56,995 nt of DNA from Flavobacterium sasangense DSM 21067 (GCF_000686885.1 NZ_JMLU01000024.1:1-56995), one strand, 5' to 3'. Positions 8,281 through 16,510 are shown, counted from the stretch's first letter. Notes: generated from the letters alone by a model not told the origin. A program made the numbers and translations.

Positions 8281-9465
8281 TCACTTTATCTGATTTTCAC
8301 TCTCAACCCTAGTCATCTTTGCCAACAACAAATCCTTCAATTCTTCAAGTTTTTTAATTTGGATAGTGTATACTTCTTTTGAATTAAAGATCTTTTGAAT
8401 TTTTTCTTCAAAAGATAAATAACTAGAATTATCGGGAATCAAAATTCTAATTGGATTAAAAATTTGCATTGTCAAAAATTTTGTAGCAGTTCCAACAGAT
8501 GATTCTCTCATTTCATCTAATAAACCTTTAATTGTATAATAAATTTGTTTATTTGATATTTTATCGTTGTTGGAACTGATAACATAAGTTCTTTGATAAG
8601 CATCGAATTTTCCTTTGAAATATTTCAATGGAAACTTTCCAGTTGCATTATTTCCACCTAATAAGACTGCTTCTTGGTCAAAAGAAAAACTATCCACTTT
8701 AAAAACCTCCTCTGAACAAGTGAAAAATGGATATTTTCCATTCTCTAAAGATGCATTAGAATCTAATTTTCCAGTTTTAAAAATTAAATCTTTTTGAAAA
8801 TTCCCAACTTCCCAACCAACTGGAATCTCCTTTTCCAATTCTTCACAAAATTCCATTTCCCCACCATTACTTTTATAAGGTAAACCATTTTCATTAGGAA
8901 ATTCAAAATCCACAAACCATTGCTTATAAATCGCTTGCGCGGTTTCTTCCAGTTTGTTAATCAATTGGTTGTTTAAGGCAATACGGTTTTGAATGGTGTT
9001 GTATTCTCTAACGAGTTCTTGTTGTTTTTCAATTGATGGAATGGGTAATTGCATGCCGCAAAAATCTTCCCATTCTAAACTTCCTCTTACTCCACCAACG
9101 GCATGAAAACAAGCTTCTCTATCAAATTCTGAACGAGTAAACCACATCATTAAATATTCAGGTAATAATTGTGAGGTGTCATTAATTTCAAAAACAGGGT
9201 ATGCTTGAGAAATAATTGCAGTTTCAATATCATTGTATAAAGCAAGTGGCATTTTTTTATCTCTTCTCACTTGCATGGTACTGCACGCGAATTGATTTTT
9301 TCGGATAATCTTATAATTCTCCATGTCTGTTCCAATTGTATTAGCAACGGATTTTATAAATTGTTTCGAAATACTAAGTCCTACAAGATTGGTAACTTTT
9401 AATCCCTTGTTCCGTTCATCAACTAGTTTAATGAAATCTCCTATGTTTCTATAATTTGATTTCAT
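8281..9465 (-). CDS. hsdS: type I restriction enzyme, specificity subunit HsdS
   Basis: 394 residues. Layout is standard: target-recognition domain 1 (about 1-150, ending MQLPIPSIEKQQ), the central conserved helical spacer (about 155-200, LNNQLINKLEETAQAIYKQW), target-recognition domain 2 (about 215-360), and a C-terminal repeat of the spacer (KIQKIFNSKEVYTIQIKKLEELKDLLLAKM). It chooses the bipartite DNA target for HsdM and HsdR. The start overlaps the end of hsdM by 17 bases, so the two are translationally coupled. No second hsdS, recombinase or inverted repeats of the kind used for phase variation are visible. Confidence 0.93.
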   Translation of the reverse strand: MKSNYRNIGDFIKLVDERNKGLKVTNLVGLSISKQFIKSVANTIGTDMENYKIIRKNQFACSTMQVRRDKKMPLALYNDIETAIISQAYPVFEINDTSQLLPEYLMMWFTRSEFDREACFHAVGGVRGSLEWEDFCGMQLPIPSIEKQQELVREYNTIQNRIALNNQLINKLEETAQAIYKQWFVDFEFPNENGLPYKSNGGEMEFCEELEKEIPVGWEVGNFQKDLIFKTGKLDSNASLENGKYPFFTCSEEVFKVDSFSFDQEAVLLGGNNATGKFPLKYFKGKFDAYQRTYVISSNNDKISNKQIYYTIKGLLDEMRESSVGTATKFLTMQIFNPIRILIPDNSSYLSFEEKIQKIFNSKEVYTIQIKKLEELKDLLLAKMTRVESENQIK

Positions 9466-11017
9466 ATCCCAATTCTTTGAAAACGTTCAATAATTCAGTT
9501 TTTGATTGTTGCTCTGATTTCAATAACTCAGAAAATTCAGATTTGAGATTTTGCATTTTATCATCAAAATCAATATTTTCATCACGATTCACAAAAGTGA
9601 TGTACTTACTTGGAACTAATGAATAATCTTTCGCTTCAATTTCATCTATGGTAGCGGCATAACAAAATTCTGGAAAGTCTTGGTATTTTGTCAAATCTGT
9701 TTGCCAATTGTGGTAAGCTTCTGTAATATCAATAATATTTTCAGGTGAAAATTGGATAAACTTTTTTTCAAAAGGAATTCCAACTTCTCTTAAATCCATA
9801 AACAAAATTTCGTGCTGTCTGTCACGATAGTTTTTGGTAGCATCAGGCAATTGTACCGTTCTTGCTTTTTTATTCTTGTTTAAAATCCAAAGTGTAACAC
9901 TAATGTTAGTGGTATAAAACATATTTTGAGGTAAAATCACAATGGCTTCTACCAAGTTGTTTTCAATTAGTTTTCTACGAATTTTGTATTCTTCGCCACC
10001 GCCAGAAAGTGCCCCATTAGCCAAGATAAAACCTGCCACACCATTTTCAGAAAGTTTCGCTACCATGTTTAATATCCATGCGTAATTGGCATTGCTTGTT
10101 GGTGGTACATCATAACCTCTCCAACGAGGGTCGTCGGTTAGTTCATCGCTAGCCCTCCAATCTTTTTGATTAAAAGGTGGGTTTGCCATAATGAAGTCGG
10201 CTTTCAAATCTGGGTGTTGGTCTTTGCCAAAGGTATCGGCAGGCACATCACCTAAGTTGGCAGCAATACCTCTAATGGCTAAGTTCATTTTAGCAAGTTT
10301 ATAAGTCGTAGCCGTATATTCTTGTCCGTAAATGGAAATCTCTTTTTTGTTTCCGTGGTGGTTTTCAATAAATTTAATACTTTGCACAAACATCCCACCC
10401 GAACCACATGCAGGGTCATAGATGACCCCTTTGTAAGGTTCAATCATTTCAGCAATTAAGTTTACAATACTTTTAGGGGTGTAGAATTCGCCTTTCCCTT
10501 TTCCTTCTGCCAAGGCAAATTTGCTTAAGAAATATTCATACACACGACCCACAATGTCTTGCTGTTTGTCTTTTATCGTATCAATGTTGTTGATGGTATC
10601 TAACAAAGCCGCTAGCTTGCTCACGTCCATATTCAAACGTGAGAAGTAATTATCGGGCAAAGCGCCTTTCAAAGCTGGATTGTTTTTTTCTATGGTATGT
10701 AAAGCGGTATCAATTTTTAAAGCAATATCAGCTTGTTTAGAATTTTCAATAATAAACGACCAACGTGATTCTTCTGGCAAGTAAAAGATATTTGACATAT
10801 TGTAGAATTCCTTCATCTCTAGGAATTTCTCTTTATTGTCGGCAATTAACTCTTTTCTGCGCTCTTCAAATTTATCACTAGCAAATTTTAAGAAAATTAA
10901 ACCTAATACTACGTGCTTATATTCAGATGATTCTACTGTACCACGCAATTTATTTGCGGAATCCCATAGTGTTTCTTCGATGCTTTTTTCTTTTTTTGCT
11001 TTTACTGCTTTTGCCAT
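9449..11017 (-). CDS. hsdM: type I restriction-modification DNA methyltransferase HsdM
   Basis: 522 residues from the ATG at 11017. The frame is open to 11074, but the upstream 19 codons overlap a promoter-like element, and MAKAVKAKKEKSIEE is a typical start. It has the N-terminal HsdM helical domain (WDSANKLRG, LGLIFLKFAS) and the adenine-N6 methylase motifs: DPACGSGGMF at 201-210 (SAM binding) and NPPF at 279-282 (catalytic). It methylates adenine in the HsdS-defined site and protects host DNA. It is the first gene of the minus-strand hsd locus. A TAnnTTTG promoter and a palindrome lie directly upstream. Confidence 0.95.
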   Translation of the reverse strand: MAKAVKAKKEKSIEETLWDSANKLRGTVESSEYKHVVLGLIFLKFASDKFEERRKELIADNKEKFLEMKEFYNMSNIFYLPEESRWSFIIENSKQADIALKIDTALHTIEKNNPALKGALPDNYFSRLNMDVSKLAALLDTINNIDTIKDKQQDIVGRVYEYFLSKFALAEGKGKGEFYTPKSIVNLIAEMIEPYKGVIYDPACGSGGMFVQSIKFIENHHGNKKEISIYGQEYTATTYKLAKMNLAIRGIAANLGDVPADTFGKDQHPDLKADFIMANPPFNQKDWRASDELTDDPRWRGYDVPPTSNANYAWILNMVAKLSENGVAGFILANGALSGGGEEYKIRRKLIENNLVEAIVILPQNMFYTTNISVTLWILNKNKKARTVQLPDATKNYRDRQHEILFMDLREVGIPFEKKFIQFSPENIIDITEAYHNWQTDLTKYQDFPEFCYAATIDEIEAKDYSLVPSKYITFVNRDENIDFDDKMQNLKSEFSELLKSEQQSKTELLNVFKELGYEIKL

Positions 11018-11044
11018 TATCTGCTTTATTTTTCTTATAAACCT

Positions 11045-11052
11045 CAAATCTA
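11045..11052 (-). promoter_or_regulatory. -7 element of the hsdM promoter
   Basis: On the minus strand TAGATTTG fits the Bacteroidetes -7 consensus TAnnTTTG, 27 bases before the hsdM ATG at 11017. No clear TTG -33 element was found; the palindrome at 11076-11117 covers that region. Confidence 0.5.
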
Positions 11053-11075
11053 CTAATAAAATATAAGATTTCATA

Positions 11076-11117
11076 CCCGTAAAAATACCTGATTTTCATA
11101 CCAGGTATTTTTACGGG
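11076..11117. promoter_or_regulatory. perfect 16-bp inverted repeat upstream of hsdM
   Basis: CCCGTAAAAATACCTG (11076-11091) is repeated as its exact reverse complement at 11102-11117 with a 10-base spacer. It lies just upstream of the predicted hsdM promoter, about 59 bases before the start codon, as an operator would. No controller gene of known type is adjacent. It could also be a terminator for the gene at 11203-11745, although the T-run is weak. Confidence 0.55.
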
Positions 11118-11155
11118 GTACCTTTAGCAGCTAAAGTAACTAAAGGGTTTTAGAA

Positions 11156-11178
11156 AAAAATGTGGAAATCCGTAAAAT
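11156..11178. repeat. 23-bp direct repeat, right copy
   Basis: Exact copy of 1027-1049 in the same orientation, 24 bases from the stop codon of the next chromosomal gene. It marks the likely right border of the hsd island. Confidence 0.75.
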
Positions 11179-11202
11179 GGGAAAAAATGAATAATAGTTC
11201 AA

Positions 11203-11745
11203 TTAATTGTTTACCCAAATCAATAAACCACTAATATCAGCTCCTTCCATTTTTTGAGAACTTATGATGTCAATTTTTTTATTCTTTATTGTAAATCTCA
11301 AAATTAAATCATCAACAATCAAACACGGATTAAATCTATTGGCAATAAGAAAATAACCCATTCTATATTTTTTATTTTTTTTTGTAATTTCATTTTTTAA
11401 GTTCTTAATCAATGCATCTTGAGTAGAACCATAATAACAGTATTCACAATAGAAATCATCTGTAAAAAGACATTTAATTTCAGTTGTGTTAAATAAGAGA
11501 TATTCTATGAATTGTTTAATCAAGAATGTTTTTTCAATATCCTCCTTTTCTACTGTTTTATTGATAGCACTCACTTGATGAAATACTTCAACAAATCGCT
11601 TTCTAAGTTCAGAATTAGTAGGATCAAAGAGAACAGCTCGTTTGTAATGTACAACTGCCCATTCAATTGATGATATTTTACTTTCTTTCAAACTTCTCTC
11701 AGCTGACTGAATATAATTTTCTGATATTTCTTTATCTGTTTTCAT
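11203..11745 (-). CDS. hypothetical protein with a TPR-like N-terminus
   Basis: 180 residues, not recognised. Residues 10-50 (YIQSAERSLKES, WAVVHYKRAVLFDPTNSELRKRF) look like a short tetratricopeptide pair. The rest is mixed alpha/beta with three Cys in DDFYCEYCYYG and no signal peptide or membrane span, so it is probably cytoplasmic. It lies just outside the right copy of the 23-bp repeat and is separated from the divergent pirin gene by a strong hairpin. No function can be given. Confidence 0.6.
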   Translation of the reverse strand: MKTDKEISENYIQSAERSLKESKISSIEWAVVHYKRAVLFDPTNSELRKRFVEVFHQVSAINKTVEKEDIEKTFLIKQFIEYLLFNTTEIKCLFTDDFYCEYCYYGSTQDALIKNLKNEITKKNKKYRMGYFLIANRFNPCLIVDDLILRFTIKNKKIDIISSQKMEGADISGLLIWVNN

Positions 11746-11877
11746 GAGTTGGATAGTTATTATTACAATATCAAAATAGATGCCATTAATAATTCGTACT
11801 GAATTTTGTAAAAATCATATTTAACATTCTTAAATCTTCCTTAAAAAAGTTCGATTTACCTCCATCCTGCTCCACAA

Positions 11878-11913
11878 AAAAACCCTGTAAAATAAATATT
11901 TTACAGGGTTTTT
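11878..11913. terminator. strong bidirectional hairpin in a divergent intergenic region
   Basis: Perfect 16-bp stem AAAAACCCTGTAAAAT / ATTTTACAGGGTTTTT with a 4-base loop and T-runs on both sides. It looks like a two-way terminator, yet the flanking genes (minus-strand 11745, plus-strand 12007) both read away from it. It may be left over from a lost gene. The remaining bases of 11746-12006 hold only the pirin promoter. Confidence 0.6.
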
Positions 11914-11956
11914 ATTTTAAAACCACTATAATATAAACTAATTTCAAATGAATATA

Positions 11957-11987
11957 TTGACTGTTTACTAAAAAAGACTTAACTTTA
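11957..11987 (+). promoter_or_regulatory. pirin promoter
   Basis: TTG at 11957-11959, a 20-base spacer and TAACTTTA at 11980-11987 match the Bacteroidetes -33/-7 pattern with one change from TAnnTTTG, 19 bases before the pirin ATG. Confidence 0.5.
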
Positions 11988-12006
11988 GTAATTAAACCTT
12001 TTTAAC

Positions 12007-12891
12007 ATGTCAAACATTCAACTCATCATAGAAGAAAGAGCTGTCGATATTGGTAACTTTTTAGTAGGACGCTTGTTGCCCTTTAAAGAAAAAAGAGCGG
12101 TTGGCCCTTTTGTTTTTATTGATCACATGGGACCTGCTAAATTGAAAGATTATCAAAATTTAGATGTTCCTCCGCATCCGCATATTGGATTATCCACTTT
12201 AACGTATTTGTTTGAAGGCGCTATTATGCATCGAGATAGTTTAGGAATCAAATTAGAAATCCAACCTGGAGCTGTAAATTGGATGACCGCTGGAAAAGGA
12301 GTTGTTCATTCTGAGAGAACCCCTGAATATTTAAGAACTACAGATAAAAGTTTGCACGGATTACAAATTTGGGTGGCTTTACCCAAGCATTTGGAGAATT
12401 GCGAACCTTCGTTTTCTCACGTTGAAGCTAAAGACATTCCTCATTGGAAACAAGATAACGTTAATTTTAAACTAATTGCTGGTGAAGCTTTCGGAAAGAA
12501 ATCACCAGTACCTGTTCATAGTTCGTTATATTTTATTGAAATTAAAAGTAACGATAAAACTTCCCTTAATATTGGTAAAGAACTATATGGAGAAGTTGCT
12601 ATGTATATTCTAGAAGGAAGCATTACTAATGATGGGAATCGCTACGAAAACAAACAAATTTTAATCGCTAAAGAAAGTTCACTTTGTACTTTTGAAATGG
12701 CAGAAAATACTACCATTTACCTTTTTGGTGGAGAGGCTTTTCCTGAAGAACATTTTATCTATTGGAATTTTGTTCACACCGATAAAAATGTAATCGAACA
12801 AGCTAAAGAAGATTGGAAAGCACAACGTTTCCCAAAAGTTCCCAATGAAACCGAATGGGTTCCTTTACCCGAAGTAAAAGGCTTTAAATAA
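12007..12891 (+). CDS. pirin family protein
   Basis: 294 residues with the bicupin layout of pirins. The N-terminal cupin has the metal-binding pattern PPHPHIGLSTLTYLFEG, a later His in MHRDS, and GKGVVHSERTPE. A second, degenerate cupin follows (about 175-260). Pirins bind Fe at the His/Glu site; some act as quercetin dioxygenases or transcription co-factors, so the substrate is open. It stands alone between a divergent unknown gene and nrdD, with its own promoter. No signal peptide, so cytoplasmic. Confidence 0.88.
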   Translation: MSNIQLIIEERAVDIGNFLVGRLLPFKEKRAVGPFVFIDHMGPAKLKDYQNLDVPPHPHIGLSTLTYLFEGAIMHRDSLGIKLEIQPGAVNWMTAGKGVVHSERTPEYLRTTDKSLHGLQIWVALPKHLENCEPSFSHVEAKDIPHWKQDNVNFKLIAGEAFGKKSPVPVHSSLYFIEIKSNDKTSLNIGKELYGEVAMYILEGSITNDGNRYENKQILIAKESSLCTFEMAENTTIYLFGGEAFPEEHFIYWNFVHTDKNVIEQAKEDWKAQRFPKVPNETEWVPLPEVKGFK

Positions 12892-12977
12892 CATTTTCTT
12901 TTTCTTACTTACTTGATAATCTACCGTGAAACGAGAGCTTCATGTCAAGAAAATATTTTAATAAATTTAAAAAACTT

Positions 12978-13007
12978 ATCAACAAATTTAAAACATAATT
13001 TGTTGAT
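12978..13007. promoter_or_regulatory. inverted repeat upstream of nrdD
   Basis: ATCAACAAATT (12978-12988) pairs with AATTTGTTGAT (12997-13007) across 8 bases, 78 bases before the nrdD ATG. A second small dyad (AAGACTT-AA-AAGTCTT) follows near 13024-13040. Either could be an operator or mRNA structure for anaerobic expression. It does not match the NrdR box as I know it. Confidence 0.4.
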
Positions 13008-13084
13008 TAATATTTATTCAAACAAGACTTAAAAGTCTTTTTAATATTTAAATTTGTTCCATACCACAATTAAAATTCTGCAGT

Positions 13085-15202
13085 ATGGACAAATTTGTAA
13101 TTAAACGAAATGGTACATATTTACCATTTGAACCTTTCAAAATAGAAGAAGCCATCACAAAAGCATTTGCCAGTGTAAGCGAAACTTTAAATACAAAAGT
13201 TATTGAAACGGTGTTCCAATTGTTATCACATCAAGACACTTGGGCAGTAGAAGATATTCAAGATAAAATTGAAAAAACACTTTTCGAATATGGTCATTAT
13301 GAAGTAATGCGTTCCTTCATGTTGTTTCGTCATACTCGAAAACTTCAGCGCGAACACGTTTTAGGATTAAATGATGACACCACTTATGTCGACAGCACCC
13401 AAACCATCGAAGAATATACCAACCAAACCGATTGGCGCATCAATGCAAACGCTAATACTTCATATTCAAATGCAGGTTTAGTGAATAATGTCGCAGGAAA
13501 AATTATTGCGAATTATTGGTTAGACAAAGTCTATTCGAAAGAAGAAGGCTATGCACACCGTAATGGCGATATTCACATTCACGATTTAGATTGCTTAACG
13601 GGTTATTGTGCGGGTTGGAGTTTACGGGTTTTATTAAATGAAGGTTTTAACGGTGTTCGAGGTCGAGTAGAAAGTCGTCCTCCTAATCATTTTAGAGAAG
13701 CATTAGGACAAATGGCGAATTTCCTTGGGATTTTACAAAGCGAATGGGCCGGTGCTCAAGCGTTTAGTTCGTTTGACACGTATTTGGCTCCTTATGTTTT
13801 CAAAGATAATTTATCGTATGACGATGTTTTAAAAGCAATTCGAAGTTTCGTCTACAACTTGAATGTGCCTGCACGTTGGGGACAATCGCCGTTTACGAAT
13901 ATCACTTTAGATTGGGTAGTTCCAGACGACTTAAAAGAGCAAATCCCAACACGAAACGAACAGCATCTTTTCAAGGGAATTACTTCAGAAGATATTATAA
14001 AAAGAGCCAAAGAAAGAGGCGTTTCAGACATAACCGAAATGCGTTACGAACATTTTCAAAAAGAAATGAATCTCATCAACAAAGCCTATTATACGGTTAT
14101 GACCGAAGGCGATGCGCATGGACAACCGTTCACCTTCCCTATTCCAACCGTCAACATTACCGAAGAATTTGATTGGTACGGAGAAAATACAGATATTCTT
14201 TTCGAAAATACCGCAAAGATTGGTTCGTCATATTTCCAAAATTTCATCGGAAGTCAATATACGTATGATAAAAACGGTAATAAAGTTGAAAATCCAAATG
14301 CCTACAAACCCAATGCCGTACGAAGTATGTGCTGCCGTTTACAACTCGATTTACGCGAATTATTAAAAAGAGGTAACGGTTTATTCGGAAGTGCGGAAAT
14401 GACGGGAAGTATCGGCGTGGTGACTATCAACATGGCTCGATTAGGTTATTTGAACAAAGGCAATAAAGCCAAATTATATTCCGATTTAGATCGTTTGTTA
14501 GAAATTTCGAAAGCGACATTAGAGAAAAAACGCGTTTTTATTCAGGAAATGTATGATAGAGGTTTGTTTCCATATACCAAACGTTATTTGCCACATTTCA
14601 GAAATCACTTTTCTACAATTGGTGTTAACGGGATTAACGAAATGATTCAAAATTTCACTGATGGAAAAGAAGACATCGTTTCGGATTATGGAATGGCATT
14701 CGCAACCGAAATTTTGGAACACATCCGAAACAAAATGAGAGCTTATCAAGAAGAAACAGGCAATTTATACAACTTAGAAGCTACACCAGCTGAAGGCACA
14801 ACGTATCGATTTGCTAAAGAAGACAAGAAACGATATTCCGATATTATTCAAGCGGGTGAAGGCGAAAACATTTATTATACGAACAGTTCGCAATTACCCG
14901 TAGATTACACCGAAGATCCTTTCGAAGCTTTGTTGTTACAAGACAATTTACAATGCCAATACACTGGAGGAACGGTTTTACACTTGTACATGAATGAAAA
15001 ACTAAGTTCGGTAGAAGCGTGTCGTAATTTCATTAAAAAAGTGATTACGAATTTCAAATTGCCCTATATCACAGTGACTCCAGTTTTCAGCGTTTGCCCA
15101 AAACATGGCTATTTGAATGGCGAACACGAATATTGTCCAAAATGCGATGAAGAATTATTAGCAACCTTAAATACAACATCCTATGCAAACACAAACCACT
15201 GA
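13085..15202 (+). CDS. nrdD: anaerobic ribonucleotide reductase, catalytic subunit NrdD lacking its glycyl-radical tail
   Basis: 705 residues. An ATP-cone lies at 3-95 (FVIKRNGTYLPFEPFKIEEAI), followed by the class III reductase barrel (NANTSYSNAG, GDIHIHDLD, YCAGWSL) and the double Cys in RSMCCRLQLDL. The C-terminus has a zinc-type site CPKHGY...YCPKCDEE (Cys671, 684, 687) and then stops after TSYANTNH. The essential RVxGY glycyl-radical motif is absent from this frame. It occurs, complete, in the +1 frame immediately downstream (15183-15347). The enzyme reduces ribonucleotides without oxygen; NrdG makes the radical. The break is either a real gene split, a +1 frameshift event at CAC-TGA, a mutation, or a sequence error. 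Confidence 0.93.
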   Translation: MDKFVIKRNGTYLPFEPFKIEEAITKAFASVSETLNTKVIETVFQLLSHQDTWAVEDIQDKIEKTLFEYGHYEVMRSFMLFRHTRKLQREHVLGLNDDTTYVDSTQTIEEYTNQTDWRINANANTSYSNAGLVNNVAGKIIANYWLDKVYSKEEGYAHRNGDIHIHDLDCLTGYCAGWSLRVLLNEGFNGVRGRVESRPPNHFREALGQMANFLGILQSEWAGAQAFSSFDTYLAPYVFKDNLSYDDVLKAIRSFVYNLNVPARWGQSPFTNITLDWVVPDDLKEQIPTRNEQHLFKGITSEDIIKRAKERGVSDITEMRYEHFQKEMNLINKAYYTVMTEGDAHGQPFTFPIPTVNITEEFDWYGENTDILFENTAKIGSSYFQNFIGSQYTYDKNGNKVENPNAYKPNAVRSMCCRLQLDLRELLKRGNGLFGSAEMTGSIGVVTINMARLGYLNKGNKAKLYSDLDRLLEISKATLEKKRVFIQEMYDRGLFPYTKRYLPHFRNHFSTIGVNGINEMIQNFTDGKEDIVSDYGMAFATEILEHIRNKMRAYQEETGNLYNLEATPAEGTTYRFAKEDKKRYSDIIQAGEGENIYYTNSSQLPVDYTEDPFEALLLQDNLQCQYTGGTVLHLYMNEKLSSVEACRNFIKKVITNFKLPYITVTPVFSVCPKHGYLNGEHEYCPKCDEELLATLNTTSYANTNH

Positions 15203-15347
15203 AGCCTTGCTTCAACACAATGAAAAAAGAACCAAATGTTTGGTTTATACACGAGTAATGGGTTATCACAGACCCGTAGAAAGTTTTAATATTGGAAAAA
15301 AAGGTGAACACAAACAACGAACACACTTTAGAGAATGTAAATCTTGA
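15183..15347 (+). CDS. detached NrdD glycyl-radical domain (54 aa)
   Basis: This frame, +1 relative to nrdD, starts at an ATG 20 bases before the nrdD stop and encodes 54 residues. It contains KCLVYTRVMGYHRPVESFN, in which RVMGY is the glycyl-radical motif (Gly27), followed by a basic end (GKKGEHKQRTHF) as in the normal C-terminus of NrdD. If translated alone it would be a free radical domain, comparable in size and idea to GrcA/YfiD, the spare radical domain of pyruvate formate-lyase. If ribosomes shift +1 at the CAC-TGA end of nrdD, it would be fused as ...NTNH-EALLQHN. It also overlaps the start of nrdG. Confidence 0.75.
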   Translation: MQTQTTEALLQHNEKRTKCLVYTRVMGYHRPVESFNIGKKGEHKQRTHFRECKS

Positions 15348-16026
15348 TTTTCTAAACAAAAAAGCCATTCATAGTTTTACACCCTTCACACTATTAGACT
15401 ATCCCGATAAATCGGCTTGCATCTTATGGTTTGCAGGGTGTAATATGAAGTGTGATTATTGTTACAATCCAGAAATAGTTTTCGGAAAAGGCTCTTTTTA
15501 CTTTTCCGAAATCATTTCGTTTTTAAAATCCAGAAGAAATTTGTTGGATGCCGTTGTTTTTAGCGGTGGCGAATGTTTGATACATAAAGACATCATTTCA
15601 TTCATAAAATTAGTAAAAAGTCTAGGATTTTTAATCAAAGTAGATACGAATGGAAGTCAGCCCAAAGTACTCGAAAAACTAATAGAGGAACAACTCATCG
15701 ATTATATAGCTTTGGATTTTAAAGGTCCGAAAGAGAAATTTTTTGCGATTACAAAATCGGATTTTTATGCTCAATTTCTAAGTTGCTTTGAATTACTTCA
15801 ATCGAATTCCATTCCGTTTGAAGTTCGAACGACTTATCATTCGTCATTATTGAATCCAAAGGATATTGCTGCAATGCAAAACGTTTTATTGGAATTAGGT
15901 TACGATAAAAACTACTACATTCAAAATTTTAGAAATTATCAAAACACGATTGCACCACTACCTGATTCGCAATTAATTTCGGAAAAGGATATCCATCAGA
16001 ATATGACTAAAATCATATTTCGATAA
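15304..16026 (+). CDS. nrdG: anaerobic ribonucleotide reductase activating enzyme NrdG
   Basis: Radical-SAM protein of about 240 residues with the cluster motif CNMKCDYC in LWFAGCNMKCDYCYNPE, and FSGGECL and DTNGSQP blocks further on. It transfers an electron to S-adenosylmethionine to make the glycyl radical on NrdD. There is no ATG before the motif: the candidates are GTG at 15304 (chosen) and TTG at 15292. Both overlap the radical-domain frame that ends at 15347, so the three frames are tightly nested and probably translationally coupled. The domain proper begins near HSFTPFTLLDYP. Confidence 0.9.
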   Translation: MNTNNEHTLENVNLDFLNKKAIHSFTPFTLLDYPDKSACILWFAGCNMKCDYCYNPEIVFGKGSFYFSEIISFLKSRRNLLDAVVFSGGECLIHKDIISFIKLVKSLGFLIKVDTNGSQPKVLEKLIEEQLIDYIALDFKGPKEKFFAITKSDFYAQFLSCFELLQSNSIPFEVRTTYHSSLLNPKDIAAMQNVLLELGYDKNYYIQNFRNYQNTIAPLPDSQLISEKDIHQNMTKIIFR

Positions 16027-16037
16027 TTTAAAATCCC

Positions 16038-16045
16038 TAACTTTG
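16038..16045 (+). promoter_or_regulatory. promoter of the rrf2-nadA-nadB-nor-like operon
   Basis: TAACTTTG matches TAnnTTTG exactly, 14 bases before the Rrf2 ATG at 16060. No TTG -33 element is evident at the usual distance, which is common for activator-dependent promoters. Confidence 0.5.
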
Positions 16046-16059
16046 TGTAAATTTTATCT

Positions 16060-16494
16060 ATGTTTTCAAAAACCTGTGAATATGCCATACGAGCTACCAT
16101 TTACATTGCCTCAGAATCGTCTGCTGGCAAGCGCTGCGGTATTCGAGACATTGCCAGAAAAATTGAATCACCAGAACCTTTTACAGCCAAGATTTTACAA
16201 CGTTTGGTAAAAGCCGACATCATAAAATCGATTAAAGGAAATGGCGGTGGTTTTGAAATCGAAAAGGTACAATTGAAACATATTAAGTTAGAACAGCTCG
16301 TAAAAGCTATCGACGGAAATGACTTATTTGACCGATGTAGTTTAGGACTTCATGATTGTTCCGACATACAACCGTGTCCTTTTCATCATAAGTACAAGCC
16401 ATTACGTGAAAATTTAAAGAAAACGCTGAAAGAAACTTCTCTTTTGGATTTAATAAGTGAATTCAATACCGGAGAGACTTTCCTTAAGCTTTAA
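16060..16494 (+). CDS. Rrf2-family regulator with an Fe-S cysteine triad (first copy)
   Basis: 144 residues. The winged helix-turn-helix is typical of Rrf2 (MFSKTCEYAIRATIYIA, then IRDIARKIESPEPFTAKIL, then IKGNGGGFEI as wing). Three Cys spaced C-x6-C-x5-C (CSLGLHDCSDIQPC) could hold an Fe-S cluster as in NsrR and IscR. NsrR-type members sense nitric oxide and release DNA. It is the first gene of a cluster with nadA, nadB and nor-like genes and has a paralogue at 20843-21280. It is a good candidate reader of the GGAY-N6-RTCC palindrome. NO sensing is inference. Confidence 0.88.
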   Translation: MFSKTCEYAIRATIYIASESSAGKRCGIRDIARKIESPEPFTAKILQRLVKADIIKSIKGNGGGFEIEKVQLKHIKLEQLVKAIDGNDLFDRCSLGLHDCSDIQPCPFHHKYKPLRENLKKTLKETSLLDLISEFNTGETFLKL

Positions 16495-16510
16495 AAAATT
16501 TAATTAAATA

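Noticed and set aside
8281..9465. Phase-variable hsdS with inverted repeats
   Set aside because: Only one hsdS and no long inverted repeats or recombinase gene were found near it.
11018..11074. Longer HsdM start at 11074
   Set aside because: The extra 19 codons cover the promoter element, and MAKAVKAKKEK is the usual kind of start.
15292..15303. NrdG start at TTG 15292
   Set aside because: Possible, but GTG at 15304 is a commoner start and reduces the overlap with the radical-domain frame; not settled.
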